Of a stretch of DNA of 64,000 bases, positions 9,017 to 18,612 are shown piece by piece. The stretch's first letter is position 1. Every line of letters begins with the position of its first letter. The notes under the pieces were generated by a model, which saw only the letters and a list, made by a program, of their open reading frames with translations, was not told the origin of the DNA and ran no database searches. Source of the DNA: an uncultured Planctomyces sp. (GTDB lineage Bacteria; Planctomycetota; Planctomycetia; Planctomycetales; Planctomycetaceae); the NCBI GenBank assembly GCA_937904325.1, contig CALGTK010000376.1, positions 46,871 to 110,870 of the forward strand, in the 5' to 3' direction. A program made the position numbers and the translations under genes.

Positions 9017-10759
9017 ATGTTAAAATCCAATCAGCTTCCAGCACTGATCATTATTGTTACCTGGCTGTTCACTTCAGCGTCGTACGGTCTGGCCGACGAC
9101 TGCAAGCCAAATGTCCTGTTCATTTCTGTCGACGACTTAAACGACTGGGTCGGTTGTCTGGGTGGTCATCCTCAGACAAAGACACCTAACCTTGACCGTC
9201 TGGCCGCCAGCGGTGTTCTGTTTACGAACGCGCATTGCCCGGCTCCTGCGTGTAATCCGTGTCGCACAGCCATTATGACAGGCATCGCTCCGAACACTTC
9301 CGGCATGTACGAAAACGGCCAGAAGATGAGAGAGGTGTTGCCCGATACGGAACTTCTGCCAAAATTTTTTTCGAGACACGGTTACTGGTCGAGTGGCTCG
9401 GGGAAAATCCTGCACTACTTCATTGATGCACCGTCATGGGACGACTACTTCCCGGCCAAAGAAACTGAGAATCCATTTCCACGAACCCTTTATCCTGACA
9501 AGCGGCCGGTGAATCTTCCGCGTGGCGGCCCGTGGCAGTATGTCGAAACTGACTGGGCCGGTCTGGACGCGACCGACGAAGAATTCGGCGGCGACTGGCT
9601 GGTTTCCAAGTACGTCGGCGAGCAACTCAGCCGAAAGCACGACAAGCCGTTCTTCCTGGCCTGCGGAATCTACCGCCCACATGAACCGTGGTTTGTACCG
9701 CAAAAATATTTCGACAAGTTCCCGCTCGACAAGATCCAATTGCCGCCGGGATATCGTGAAGACGACCTCGAAGACCTCCCACCTGCCGGTAAGAAGCGAG
9801 GCCCGAATCGCTACTTCGCGCATATCCGCGAACACGGCCAGTGGAAGCAGGGCATCCAGGGTTACCTTGCCTCCATTTCTTTTGCCGATGCGATGCTTGG
9901 TCGAGTGCTCGACGCGCTCGAAAAAGGGCCGAATGCGGACAATACCGTTGTCGTTCTGTGGAGCGACCACGGCTGGCATCTCGGAGAAAAACAGCACTGG
10001 CAGAAGTTCACGGGATGGCGAGCGTGTACTCGAGTGCCATTCATTGTCCGAGCCCCCAAGGGCGTGCCAGGACTTCCGACCGGCACGACCGCCGGTCAGC
10101 AATGTACGAAGCCGGTCAACCTGGTAAGTCTGTTTCCAACATTGACCGACCTTGCAGGAATTCCGCACAAGTCGGACAACGACGGCCCCAGTCTGCTGCC
10201 GCTGCTGAAGAATCCAAACGCTGACTGGGATCACACCTCGGTGACGTTTCTCGGGGATGCAGGTTCGTACGGAATGAGCACCGAAAACTGGCGGTACATC
10301 CATTACTCAAACGGCAACGAAGAGCTATACGACACTAAAGCCGACCGCTACGAATGGACGAACCTCGCTGCCAGATCGGAACATCTTGCGAAACTCAAAG
10401 AAATGCGGGCGTTGGCTCCGAAGAAGTTTACAAAGAAGGTGGACCCAAAAGATGAATCGTTACCGAGGCTCAAGTGGCGACCGGCGAAGAAGTCCGTCGC
10501 TCCCGCATCGAAGCCCGATGGCAACCCGTTCGATGTGGTTTTCATAAACGGAAGTAAGTCGACGGTTGTTCTGCACTGGATGGACCGATCCGGCAAACCC
10601 AAACCCTATGGCGGCATCGACTCCGGAAAACGCAAACGACAACAGACTCGCCCCGGTGCCGTATGGCTGATCACCGATCGGGATGACAAGCCACTTGGCC
10701 ATTTCATCGTCGGCGATCGTAAAGCTCAAGCTCAGATCCCACGAAGCATCAAGGATTAA
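9017..10759 (+). CDS. Secreted sulfatase (iduronate-2-sulfatase-like) with VHL-beta-like C-terminal domain
   Basis: NVLFISVDDLNDWVG metal-binding start; active-site segment CNPCRTAIMTG; WSDHGWHLGEKQHWQKFT; C-terminal VVFINGSKSTVVLHWMDRSGKPKPYGGIDSGKRKRQQTRPGAVWLITDRDDKPLG. Confidence 0.92.
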   Translation: MLKSNQLPALIIIVTWLFTSASYGLADDCKPNVLFISVDDLNDWVGCLGGHPQTKTPNLDRLAASGVLFTNAHCPAPACNPCRTAIMTGIAPNTSGMYENGQKMREVLPDTELLPKFFSRHGYWSSGSGKILHYFIDAPSWDDYFPAKETENPFPRTLYPDKRPVNLPRGGPWQYVETDWAGLDATDEEFGGDWLVSKYVGEQLSRKHDKPFFLACGIYRPHEPWFVPQKYFDKFPLDKIQLPPGYREDDLEDLPPAGKKRGPNRYFAHIREHGQWKQGIQGYLASISFADAMLGRVLDALEKGPNADNTVVVLWSDHGWHLGEKQHWQKFTGWRACTRVPFIVRAPKGVPGLPTGTTAGQQCTKPVNLVSLFPTLTDLAGIPHKSDNDGPSLLPLLKNPNADWDHTSVTFLGDAGSYGMSTENWRYIHYSNGNEELYDTKADRYEWTNLAARSEHLAKLKEMRALAPKKFTKKVDPKDESLPRLKWRPAKKSVAPASKPDGNPFDVVFINGSKSTVVLHWMDRSGKPKPYGGIDSGKRKRQQTRPGAVWLITDRDDKPLGHFIVGDRKAQAQIPRSIKD

Positions 10760-13089
10760 TGACACTCATGAATTTCAGACGATTTCTTTTGCTCACTGCA
10801 TCATTCGCATTTGTATTCACGCTGGCGATTCCAATTTGTGCACTCGCCGCTGAAACCGCAGACTCCAAGCCAAAATCCTCGAAACCAGAAGTTGATGATA
10901 CAGTCCTCACCGTAGATCGAATCTACGGTGCTAGCGAATTTGCATCAAAGGGCTTTGGCGGACGCTGGCAGGAAGACGGCAGCGCATTCACAACGCTCGA
11001 AAAATCCGCCGAGCACAAGGAACGCCGTGACATCGTGCGTCATGATCCAGCGACCGGTGAACAGGAGATCATAGTCTCCGCCGTCGAGCTGATCCCGCCG
11101 GGCGAATCTTCACCGCTCCAGATTGAAAACTACGTTTGGTCTAAGAACCAGACGAAGTTGCTGATTTACACCAATTCAAAGCGAGTCTGGCGGCAGAATT
11201 CCCGGGGCGATTACTGGGTGCTTGATCGGTCAGCGAGGCAGCTGCGAAAGCTTGGCGGCGACGCTTCGCCGTCAACGTTGATGTTTGCAAAGTTTTCGCC
11301 AACAGAAAAACACGTCGCCTATCTGCGAGACCGCAATATCTACATTGAAGACTTGTTTGATCACAACATTCGCTGCCTGACCGAAACAGCGACCGAAGAC
11401 ATCATTAACGGAACAGGCGACTGGGTCTACGAGGAAGAGTTTGGCCTGCGAGACGGATTTAAATGGAGCCCCGACGGAACATCGATCGCCTACCAGCAGA
11501 TCGACACATCCGGAGTTAAGAAATTCCCACTGATCAATAACACGGATTCGCTTTACCCAAAGGTGACGTGGTTCGCGTACCCAAAGGTCGGTCAAAAGAA
11601 TCCGTCGTGCCGGATCGGCGTTGTAAATTGCTCTACCGGAAGCACCCGCTGGATCAGACTGCCAGGCGACTCGCGAGATAACTACGTTCCGAAAATGGAC
11701 TGGGCTGACAACTCGAAAGAATTACTTCTTCAGCAGTTCAATCGTCTGCAGAATCGCAATCGGCTGTTTCTGGTCGATGCGGAAGCTCAGCCAGTTACAC
11801 GTCAGCAAGGCAGCCTGAAGCCGATACTCACCGAAGCGGACGACGCCTGGGTCGATGCTCATAACGAGCTGACGTGGTTCGACAGCGGCCAACAGTTCGC
11901 CTGGATCAGTGATCGCGATGGTTGGCGGCACGTCTACATCGTCTCGCGGGACGGCCGCCAGGCGACTCTGGCCACGCCGGGCGATTACGACGTAATCAAA
12001 TTACTCAAAATCGATGAAGCCAACGGCTGGCTGTACTTCATCGCCTCGCCCAGGGATGCGTCACAGCGATTTCTGTTTCGCGGAAACCTCGATGGTACGG
12101 ACATACAACGAGTCACCCCGGCTGACCAAACCGGCACTCACGATTATCAGATTTCCAAAGATGCCAGTTACGCAATTCACCGACAGTCCGCCGCTGGACA
12201 CCCGCCGATCGAAACCCTGATCACTCTGCCAGCTCACAAATCGATGAGGCTTCTGAAAGAAAACAAGACGTTGCACGAAAAGCTGGCAAAACTGAAGCTC
12301 GCTGACACCGAATTTCTGAAGGTTGACATTGGCGATGGAATCGTTCTGGACGGTTGGTGCATCAAGCCGGCGAATCTTGATCCATCAAAACAATATCCGC
12401 TGCTGGTTTATGTTTACGGAGAACCGGCCGGGCAGACAGTAGTCGATCGCTGGGGAGGAAATTCCTGGTTATGGCATTCGATGCTTGCTCAGCGTGGATA
12501 TGTCGTGATGAGCTTTGACAATCGAGGCACCAAAGCTCCGCGTGGTCGAGCGTGGCGAAAAAGCATTTACCAGAAGATCGGGATCATCCCACCGCAGGAT
12601 CAGGCATCCGCCGTCAAAGCCGTGCTGAAGCAGCGGCCGTATCTTGACGCCAGTCGAGTCGGCATCTGGGGCTGGAGCGGCGGCGGTTCGTCGAGCCTCC
12701 ATGCCATCTTCAAATACCCAAAGATTTACTCCACAGCCATCGCCGTCGCACCGGTTCCCAACCAGCGTTACTACGACACAATTTACCAGGAACGCTACAT
12801 GGGCCTGCCGGAAACCAACGTAGAGGGTTTTCGAGAAGGCTCGCCGATTAACTTCGCCAAACAGCTTGAAGGCAACCTTCTGCTGATTCACGGAACGGGC
12901 GACGACAATTGTCATTACCAGACCACCGAAATGCTGATCGACGAACTGATCGCTCACAACAAGCAGTTCGCCATGATGGCCTACCCCAACCGCACGCATT
13001 CGATCAAAGAACGAAAGAACACGACGCGGCATCTGCGGGAAATGATGACTCGCTATCTGCAGGTGAACCTGCCGACCAACGGCTTGTAG
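10759..13089 (+). CDS. S9 family peptidase (DPP IV-like prolyl oligopeptidase), secreted
   Basis: Signal peptide; DPPIV N-terminal propeller (DWVYEEEFGLRDGFKWSPDGTSIAYQQID); nucleophile GWSGGGSSS; C-terminal HGTGDDNCHYQ and YPNRTHSI. Start overlaps preceding stop (TAATG). Confidence 0.93.
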   Translation: MTLMNFRRFLLLTASFAFVFTLAIPICALAAETADSKPKSSKPEVDDTVLTVDRIYGASEFASKGFGGRWQEDGSAFTTLEKSAEHKERRDIVRHDPATGEQEIIVSAVELIPPGESSPLQIENYVWSKNQTKLLIYTNSKRVWRQNSRGDYWVLDRSARQLRKLGGDASPSTLMFAKFSPTEKHVAYLRDRNIYIEDLFDHNIRCLTETATEDIINGTGDWVYEEEFGLRDGFKWSPDGTSIAYQQIDTSGVKKFPLINNTDSLYPKVTWFAYPKVGQKNPSCRIGVVNCSTGSTRWIRLPGDSRDNYVPKMDWADNSKELLLQQFNRLQNRNRLFLVDAEAQPVTRQQGSLKPILTEADDAWVDAHNELTWFDSGQQFAWISDRDGWRHVYIVSRDGRQATLATPGDYDVIKLLKIDEANGWLYFIASPRDASQRFLFRGNLDGTDIQRVTPADQTGTHDYQISKDASYAIHRQSAAGHPPIETLITLPAHKSMRLLKENKTLHEKLAKLKLADTEFLKVDIGDGIVLDGWCIKPANLDPSKQYPLLVYVYGEPAGQTVVDRWGGNSWLWHSMLAQRGYVVMSFDNRGTKAPRGRAWRKSIYQKIGIIPPQDQASAVKAVLKQRPYLDASRVGIWGWSGGGSSSLHAIFKYPKIYSTAIAVAPVPNQRYYDTIYQERYMGLPETNVEGFREGSPINFAKQLEGNLLLIHGTGDDNCHYQTTEMLIDELIAHNKQFAMMAYPNRTHSIKERKNTTRHLREMMTRYLQVNLPTNGL

Positions 13090-13121
13090 CCCAGTCGCTC
13101 GGGCAAACAAACGGCACTCGT

Positions 13122-14528
13122 TTAACTGATAATCTCGCGAACGACTCGGCCGTGGACGTCGGTCAGGCGGAAGTCGCGGCCTGCGTAGCGGTAGGTGAGC
13201 TGCTCGTGATTGAAGCCGAGAAGGTGCAGCATAGTGGCGTGAAGGTCGTGGACGGAAACCGGATTCTCGACGGCGCGAAAACCAAATTCGTCTGTCGCAC
13301 CGTAAATTGTCCCGCCTTTGATTCCGCCGCCCGCCATCCACAATGAAAAACCCCAATGATTGTGGTCTCGTCCCTGGACAGAGCCACCGCCGCTCTGACT
13401 CATCTCGACCGAAGGCGTTCGACCGAATTCTCCCGTGCAGAGAATCAATGTTTCGTCGAGCAGACCTCGTTGTTTCAGGTCGGTGATCAACGCCGCCAGC
13501 CCCTGATCGCATTGACTGGCAACTTGGCGATGTCCATCCTTGATGTTGGAGTGACTGTCCCACGGCTGCATCTTTCCGTGCCATGTTTGTACGAATCGGA
13601 CGCCCCGCTCAACCAACCGTCGCGCCAGTAGCAACTGTCGGTTCTGTGGGCCGTCTCCATACATCTCAATAATATGATTGGGCTCCTGTTGAGTATCGAA
13701 AGCGTCGGTCGCTTCGACTTGCATTCGATAAGCGAGTTCGAAGGATCGAATGCGAGCTTCCAGCGCAGCTTCTTCAGGACGACCAGCCAGATGCTTCGCA
13801 TTAAGCGCCTGCAGTAATCTGAACTGCGACTTCTGCTCGATGGGAGTCAGACGGTTGTTCTGAACATTCGCGATCAGCTTCCTCGGATCTGTCTGCGACG
13901 TATCGATATGCGTTCCCTGATAAACACCCGGCAGAAAAGCGGATCGCCAGTTTCCTGCTCCTCCAACCGGATAGCCACCCGGACACAGAGCGATAAAGCC
14001 GGGCAGGTTCTGATTGTCAGTTCCCATTCCCCAGGTCAGCCAGGAACCAAAACTGGGACGCACGAGACGCTGATCGCCTGAGTTCATCAGCATCAGCGAC
14101 ATCTCGTGATTGGGAAGTTCGGCGTGCATCGACCGAACTACCGCGATGTCATCCGCACACGTCGACAGGTGCGGAAAAATTTCGCTGATTGGAATCCCGC
14201 TTTCGCCGTGGCGTTTGAATTTAAACGGCGACGGTAGAGCAACTCCGGTACGGCGTTCTGTCTGCAGGTTCTCAAAGGGCAGCATCTGCCCGCCACGCTT
14301 AGTGAGTTCCGGTTTGGGATCCAGCGTGTCGACCTGAGACATACCTCCGTTCAGGAAGACGTGGATCACGTGCTTTGCTTTTCCGACGAAATGGCATCCC
14401 GACGCCGCAGCGGCACTGCTATTCGTGATCAGGTCCGCCAGAGCAAGCGACCCGAAACCCATCCCGCTGCGTTTCAGAAGCACTCTACGTGAATAAGGCT
14501 GTTGAGAACAAAGTTGTTGAGCATCCAC
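13122..14528 (-). CDS. DUF1501 domain-containing protein
   Basis: SRRVLLKRSGMGFGSLALADL leader, HVIHVFLNGGMSQVDTLDPKP, TGEFGRTPSVEMSQSGGGSVQGRDHNHWGFSLWMAGGGIKGG. GTG start at 14528 avoids the upstream gene end. Confidence 0.92.
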   Translation of the reverse strand: MDAQQLCSQQPYSRRVLLKRSGMGFGSLALADLITNSSAAAASGCHFVGKAKHVIHVFLNGGMSQVDTLDPKPELTKRGGQMLPFENLQTERRTGVALPSPFKFKRHGESGIPISEIFPHLSTCADDIAVVRSMHAELPNHEMSLMLMNSGDQRLVRPSFGSWLTWGMGTDNQNLPGFIALCPGGYPVGGAGNWRSAFLPGVYQGTHIDTSQTDPRKLIANVQNNRLTPIEQKSQFRLLQALNAKHLAGRPEEAALEARIRSFELAYRMQVEATDAFDTQQEPNHIIEMYGDGPQNRQLLLARRLVERGVRFVQTWHGKMQPWDSHSNIKDGHRQVASQCDQGLAALITDLKQRGLLDETLILCTGEFGRTPSVEMSQSGGGSVQGRDHNHWGFSLWMAGGGIKGGTIYGATDEFGFRAVENPVSVHDLHATMLHLLGFNHEQLTYRYAGRDFRLTDVHGRVVREIIS

Positions 14529-14532
14529 GGCA

Positions 14533-17385
14533 TTAGTCCACAAAGATAAATTCGTTGGAAGCAAGCAGTGCGTGAGCCAGTCGGTACCACGAATTCGTTT
14601 TCGAAGTACCGTTATCAGCCTGAACGTAGCGGATTGCCAGTTGCAATTCATCGCGTTCCGGCATTCTTGAATAGGCTCGCTTATAAAGCATGCAAATTCG
14701 ATCCTCGTCCGAATCTGCGGAAACTATTTCTTCGACATCCGCCAGCGCCGCAGCCCGGTCCTGAATGAACTCGGAATTCAATGCAAACAAAGTCTGTTGC
14801 GGGACATTGGTTGCCGGACGCGTGGCCGTGCATGAGTTTGGATTCGCGGCGTCAAACGTGCTCGCAAAATCTGAAACGATATCTCGATTGACAAATCCGT
14901 AGATCGTTCTTCGTGGTTGAACCGGCTTCGACAGAAGATCAAAAGGGCGTCCGCCAATCTCCGTTGTCAGTTCACCAGAGACGGCCAGCATCGAATCACG
15001 CATGGCCTCAAATTCGAGTCGTCGCCTCGGCATTCTCCATAGAAGTTTGTTATCCGGGTCGACGATTCTGGCATCCGAATTCTCAATCGCACCCTGTTGA
15101 TAAACAGCCGACAACATGATTCGCCGATGTAGTTTCTTCAGCGACCAGCCGTCTTCTTCCAACGCTGACGCAAGGTAGTCCAATAACTGCGGGTATGTTG
15201 GCGACTGACCGCGAGTTCCAAAATCGTCAGGCGTCCGAACGAGAGCTTGCACAAAGTGATGCTGCCACATCCAGTTTACGACGACTCGACGTGTCAGCGG
15301 ATTGATCGGATCGACAATTGCCTGAGCCAGCCCCAGTCGACGCTTTCCGTCAGAAAACGACCGGACTCCTGAACCGGATAGAGCGGTCAGAAATCGAGCC
15401 CGCACCAGCTCACCTCGATTAATCGCGCTGCCTCGGCGAAAGACGTAGAAATCTGAGGGCGTCACATCTTCGTGAAGTATCATTGCACGCGGCGGAGAAC
15501 CGGGCGACGTTAGATGCAGATTCTGAATCGCCCCCTTGCGGCCATTCAAGTTGTCGCGTACTGGTCGATTAAGAAGCGTCACAGCAATGTCATCGGGCAT
15601 CGCCGTCGGAGTTCCCTCGGCATATAGATGATGCCTCAGCTGACGATTCACCGAACTGTTGACGTCTGCGTGCCGGGCATCTTCGTCCGGCACAACCCGA
15701 GCTCCAATTTGAGCTTCCTGCGTCGTCGCCAGCACGGCCTTCAACCACTCCGTCTGCACTGACGCAAACAGCGAACCGTATGCTTCAGCAAGTTCGATCA
15801 ACGACGAAGGCTTCCTTTCGGCAAGCGCCGAAAGAACTCGCGGATTCCAGCGAGGTGTGTTACCCGCCAGACTCTGCCCTGCCGGAAATTTGCTCGCATC
15901 CCCGTTCTCTTTGGTCAACGCTTCAATCAGCCTGCTACACCGTTTATCAAAATCTTTGCCGGCCACATCCGAAAGCCGCATCCACGGCGCAAAGACCGGA
16001 TCATCGACTGGCATCTTCTTAAGGTATTCCCGCCAGCTGTTTAGAACCAGAGGGCGAAGATCATCGGTTCGGTAGGAGAGGAAGGTGGCTGACAGGTCCT
16101 GTTCAGGAGTGCCTTTGGCCAGTTCCGTCAGATACAGACCGACCTGCATCCGCAGTCGTCCTCGCATTACAACGCTCTGCTCGCGAGCCATATCGAGATG
16201 CAGTCGTTGACGTTTATCCAATTCAACCTGGTAAGCCATGTACTCATTCGAAGTCTGCACATTGCCATCATCCGGCACGGCAATTTCCGGCAGAAGTTCG
16301 GGTTTGCGACTGCTGGCGAACGTCGCGTAGAGCGAGTAGTAATCGGTCGTTGGCACGGCGTCGTACTTATGGTCATGACAACGCGCGCATGCCACAGTCA
16401 GCCCAAGAAGCCCACGTGTCACGACATCGATCTGGTCGTCGATCGTGTCGTGCGGATTCCTGTACTGCATGCCGACCGTCAGAAACCCCAGTCCTGCCAA
16501 CGCCGGATCGTTTTCAGCAAGACCGAGCTGATCCGCCGCCAACTGCTCCGTGACGAAACGATCGTATGGAAGGTCGGCGTTGAGCGAGCGGATCACGTAA
16601 TCCCGATAGGTGTACGAGAACGGAAACTTCGTAAATCCGATCGCACTTCCGCCAAGCGTGTCTGCGTACCTGGCAATGTCGAGCCAATGCCTGCCCCATC
16701 GCTCACCGTATCGCGGTGAATCAAGCAAACGGTCGATGACCTTTCCATAGGCTTCCGGAGAATCGTCGTCTACGAAATCAGTTACTTCTTCCCACGTTGG
16801 CGGAAGCCCGATCAAGTCAAGAGATGCTCGACGAAGCAACTGCTGCCGATTGACAGGCGGCGAAAGTTTAAGGCCGGCCAACTCAAGTCGAGAGACAACA
16901 AACTGATCGATCTCCGTCGCCACTGCGTCACCGGGTGCTGGCACGGCCGGATTCGATATCGGCTCGAAAGCCCAATGTCCTTCGAAGCGGGCTCCGTCCA
17001 GAATCCATTGCCGAATAAGTCGAACCTGATCGTCTGACAATTTTTTCCCAGTCTCAGGAGGAGGCATCCGTTGGTCGAGCTCCGTAGACGTCAGCCGAAG
17101 AAACAATTCACTTTTCTCCGGATGCCCCGGCACAATCGCGTGCTCTTTTGCCAAACGCTCGATGTCCAGTCGCAGACCTGCTTCACGTTTCCTGGAATCA
17201 GGCCCGTGACAATGCAGACAATGTTCGGCGAGAATCGGTCGAATATGTTCATTGAATCGAACGTCCGCGGCCGAAGAGATAGCCGGCAGCAGGATCGATA
17301 AGGCAATGGCTAACAGACAACTCTGGAAGAGTCGCGTGCTTCGGAAGTTTTCATGAAATCTATACTGGTCGATTCGATGAGTCAT
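14533..17385 (-). CDS. PSD1 / DUF1549 / DUF1553 domain-containing protein with planctomycete cytochrome c domain
   Basis: IRPILAEHCLHCHGPD haem motif; [80 protein letters not shown]. Confidence 0.94.
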   Translation of the reverse strand: MTHRIDQYRFHENFRSTRLFQSCLLAIALSILLPAISSAADVRFNEHIRPILAEHCLHCHGPDSRKREAGLRLDIERLAKEHAIVPGHPEKSELFLRLTSTELDQRMPPPETGKKLSDDQVRLIRQWILDGARFEGHWAFEPISNPAVPAPGDAVATEIDQFVVSRLELAGLKLSPPVNRQQLLRRASLDLIGLPPTWEEVTDFVDDDSPEAYGKVIDRLLDSPRYGERWGRHWLDIARYADTLGGSAIGFTKFPFSYTYRDYVIRSLNADLPYDRFVTEQLAADQLGLAENDPALAGLGFLTVGMQYRNPHDTIDDQIDVVTRGLLGLTVACARCHDHKYDAVPTTDYYSLYATFASSRKPELLPEIAVPDDGNVQTSNEYMAYQVELDKRQRLHLDMAREQSVVMRGRLRMQVGLYLTELAKGTPEQDLSATFLSYRTDDLRPLVLNSWREYLKKMPVDDPVFAPWMRLSDVAGKDFDKRCSRLIEALTKENGDASKFPAGQSLAGNTPRWNPRVLSALAERKPSSLIELAEAYGSLFASVQTEWLKAVLATTQEAQIGARVVPDEDARHADVNSSVNRQLRHHLYAEGTPTAMPDDIAVTLLNRPVRDNLNGRKGAIQNLHLTSPGSPPRAMILHEDVTPSDFYVFRRGSAINRGELVRARFLTALSGSGVRSFSDGKRRLGLAQAIVDPINPLTRRVVVNWMWQHHFVQALVRTPDDFGTRGQSPTYPQLLDYLASALEEDGWSLKKLHRRIMLSAVYQQGAIENSDARIVDPDNKLLWRMPRRRLEFEAMRDSMLAVSGELTTEIGGRPFDLLSKPVQPRRTIYGFVNRDIVSDFASTFDAANPNSCTATRPATNVPQQTLFALNSEFIQDRAAALADVEEIVSADSDEDRICMLYKRAYSRMPERDELQLAIRYVQADNGTSKTNSWYRLAHALLASNEFIFVD

Positions 17386-17517
17386 TTTCTTTGCGACCTC
17401 GGTATTTCCATTCTGCTGGTCTCTACAATTTCAATCGTAACTCAGAATTTCCGCACTGTCTCACGTGAAAATCTTCGGCACAACTCGACCGGCAACATCG
17501 GCCGGATAATCATAGTT

Positions 17518-18612
17518 TCAAGCCAGCATTTCTGTCGCGACTTTGCATGAATCGTCAAAACCGACGCCGTTATGTTTGAATTGGCGATGGTCGAGGCCGC
17601 ACAACCAGAGAATCGTCGCGTGCAGATCCCGGACATGCACAGGATTTTCAACCGCGGTGAATCCCTGCTCGTCGGTTGCCCCGTAAACGCTGCCGGCACG
17701 TACGCCACCACCGGCCATCCACCAGGTGAATGCGTTGCCGTTGTGGTTCATGTGTCCGTTTCCGCCGCGTCCCATCTCGCCGCACCAGACGACCAGAGTC
17801 TGGTCGAGCAGACCTCGGTCTTTGAGGTCCGTAATTAAACCTGCCATCGGCTGATCACACGCTTTTGCAAGATTCGGAATGACGCCGCGGACCGGTGTCG
17901 GCGTGTGCGTGTCCCAGTCGCCAGTGCCGCCTTCCAGGCTGGGGACCTTCATCGACGGAACCAACACGAAACGAACGCCACGCTCAACCAGTCGCCGAGC
18001 GAGTAGAAGTTTGGCCTCGGTGCTGCGAGTCGGTAAAGGATCAAGACCATACAGTTTTCGCAGTGCCGGGTTGGCAATCTCGTTTTCCACGTCGAAGGCT
18101 TCCGGAGCAGCCGTCTGCATTCGGTACGCGGTCTGAAACGATTCAGTCCGGGAATCCAATTCTGCGACCCCCGGATGCCTCGCCGCAAACTGCGAATTCA
18201 ACGTCGCCAGTTCATCCAGCCATCTTCTCTGAGTTTCGGAGGCGATCGGGTTCTGCAGATCGCTGATGGCCTGAGCCTGCAACGACGGCGACAGACTGCC
18301 GGAACCAATCGATCTCGCACTTCCATGAACTCGACCATCACTGACCGCCCACTTGTCCCCGGGCACGCGACCGGTCAGCAGAACGTGCCCAGGCAGAATT
18401 GGGTTAGCGCTGCCAGGCCCGTGTAAAATCCAGGCACCAAGGCTCGCTCCCAGCTTGCTCACTCCGGTGAAAACATGAACGCCGCCTTCGCTGTGAGTCG
18501 CCTTGACGACGACAACACAACCGAAACGAAATTCTGATCCATCGTCGGTTAGACACCAACCGGAGTTCACGTTCTCATCCACCTCACGACGACCGAAAAA
18601 AATGGCGTTCAA
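17518..18612 (-). CDS. N-terminally truncated DUF1501 protein (possible pseudogene)
   Basis: C-terminal DUF1501 signature LVVWCGEMGRGGNGHMNHNGNAFTWWMAGGGVRAGSVYGATDE; lacks Tat leader and the FLxGGxSQ(L/V)DTFDPKP segment; starts MNAIFFGRREVDENVNSGW. Confidence 0.7.
   Translation of the reverse strand: MNAIFFGRREVDENVNSGWCLTDDGSEFRFGCVVVVKATHSEGGVHVFTGVSKLGASLGAWILHGPGSANPILPGHVLLTGRVPGDKWAVSDGRVHGSARSIGSGSLSPSLQAQAISDLQNPIASETQRRWLDELATLNSQFAARHPGVAELDSRTESFQTAYRMQTAAPEAFDVENEIANPALRKLYGLDPLPTRSTEAKLLLARRLVERGVRFVLVPSMKVPSLEGGTGDWDTHTPTPVRGVIPNLAKACDQPMAGLITDLKDRGLLDQTLVVWCGEMGRGGNGHMNHNGNAFTWWMAGGGVRAGSVYGATDEQGFTAVENPVHVRDLHATILWLCGLDHRQFKHNGVGFDDSCKVATEMLA

Noticed and set aside
9434-10303. 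289-aa minus-strand ORF inside the sulfatase gene
   Set aside because: Antisense shadow of a strongly supported CDS; composition lacks recognisable motifs. Same reasoning for 12469..13584, 7865..8395, 40227..41441, 38339..39040, 45184..45876 and 52679..53536.
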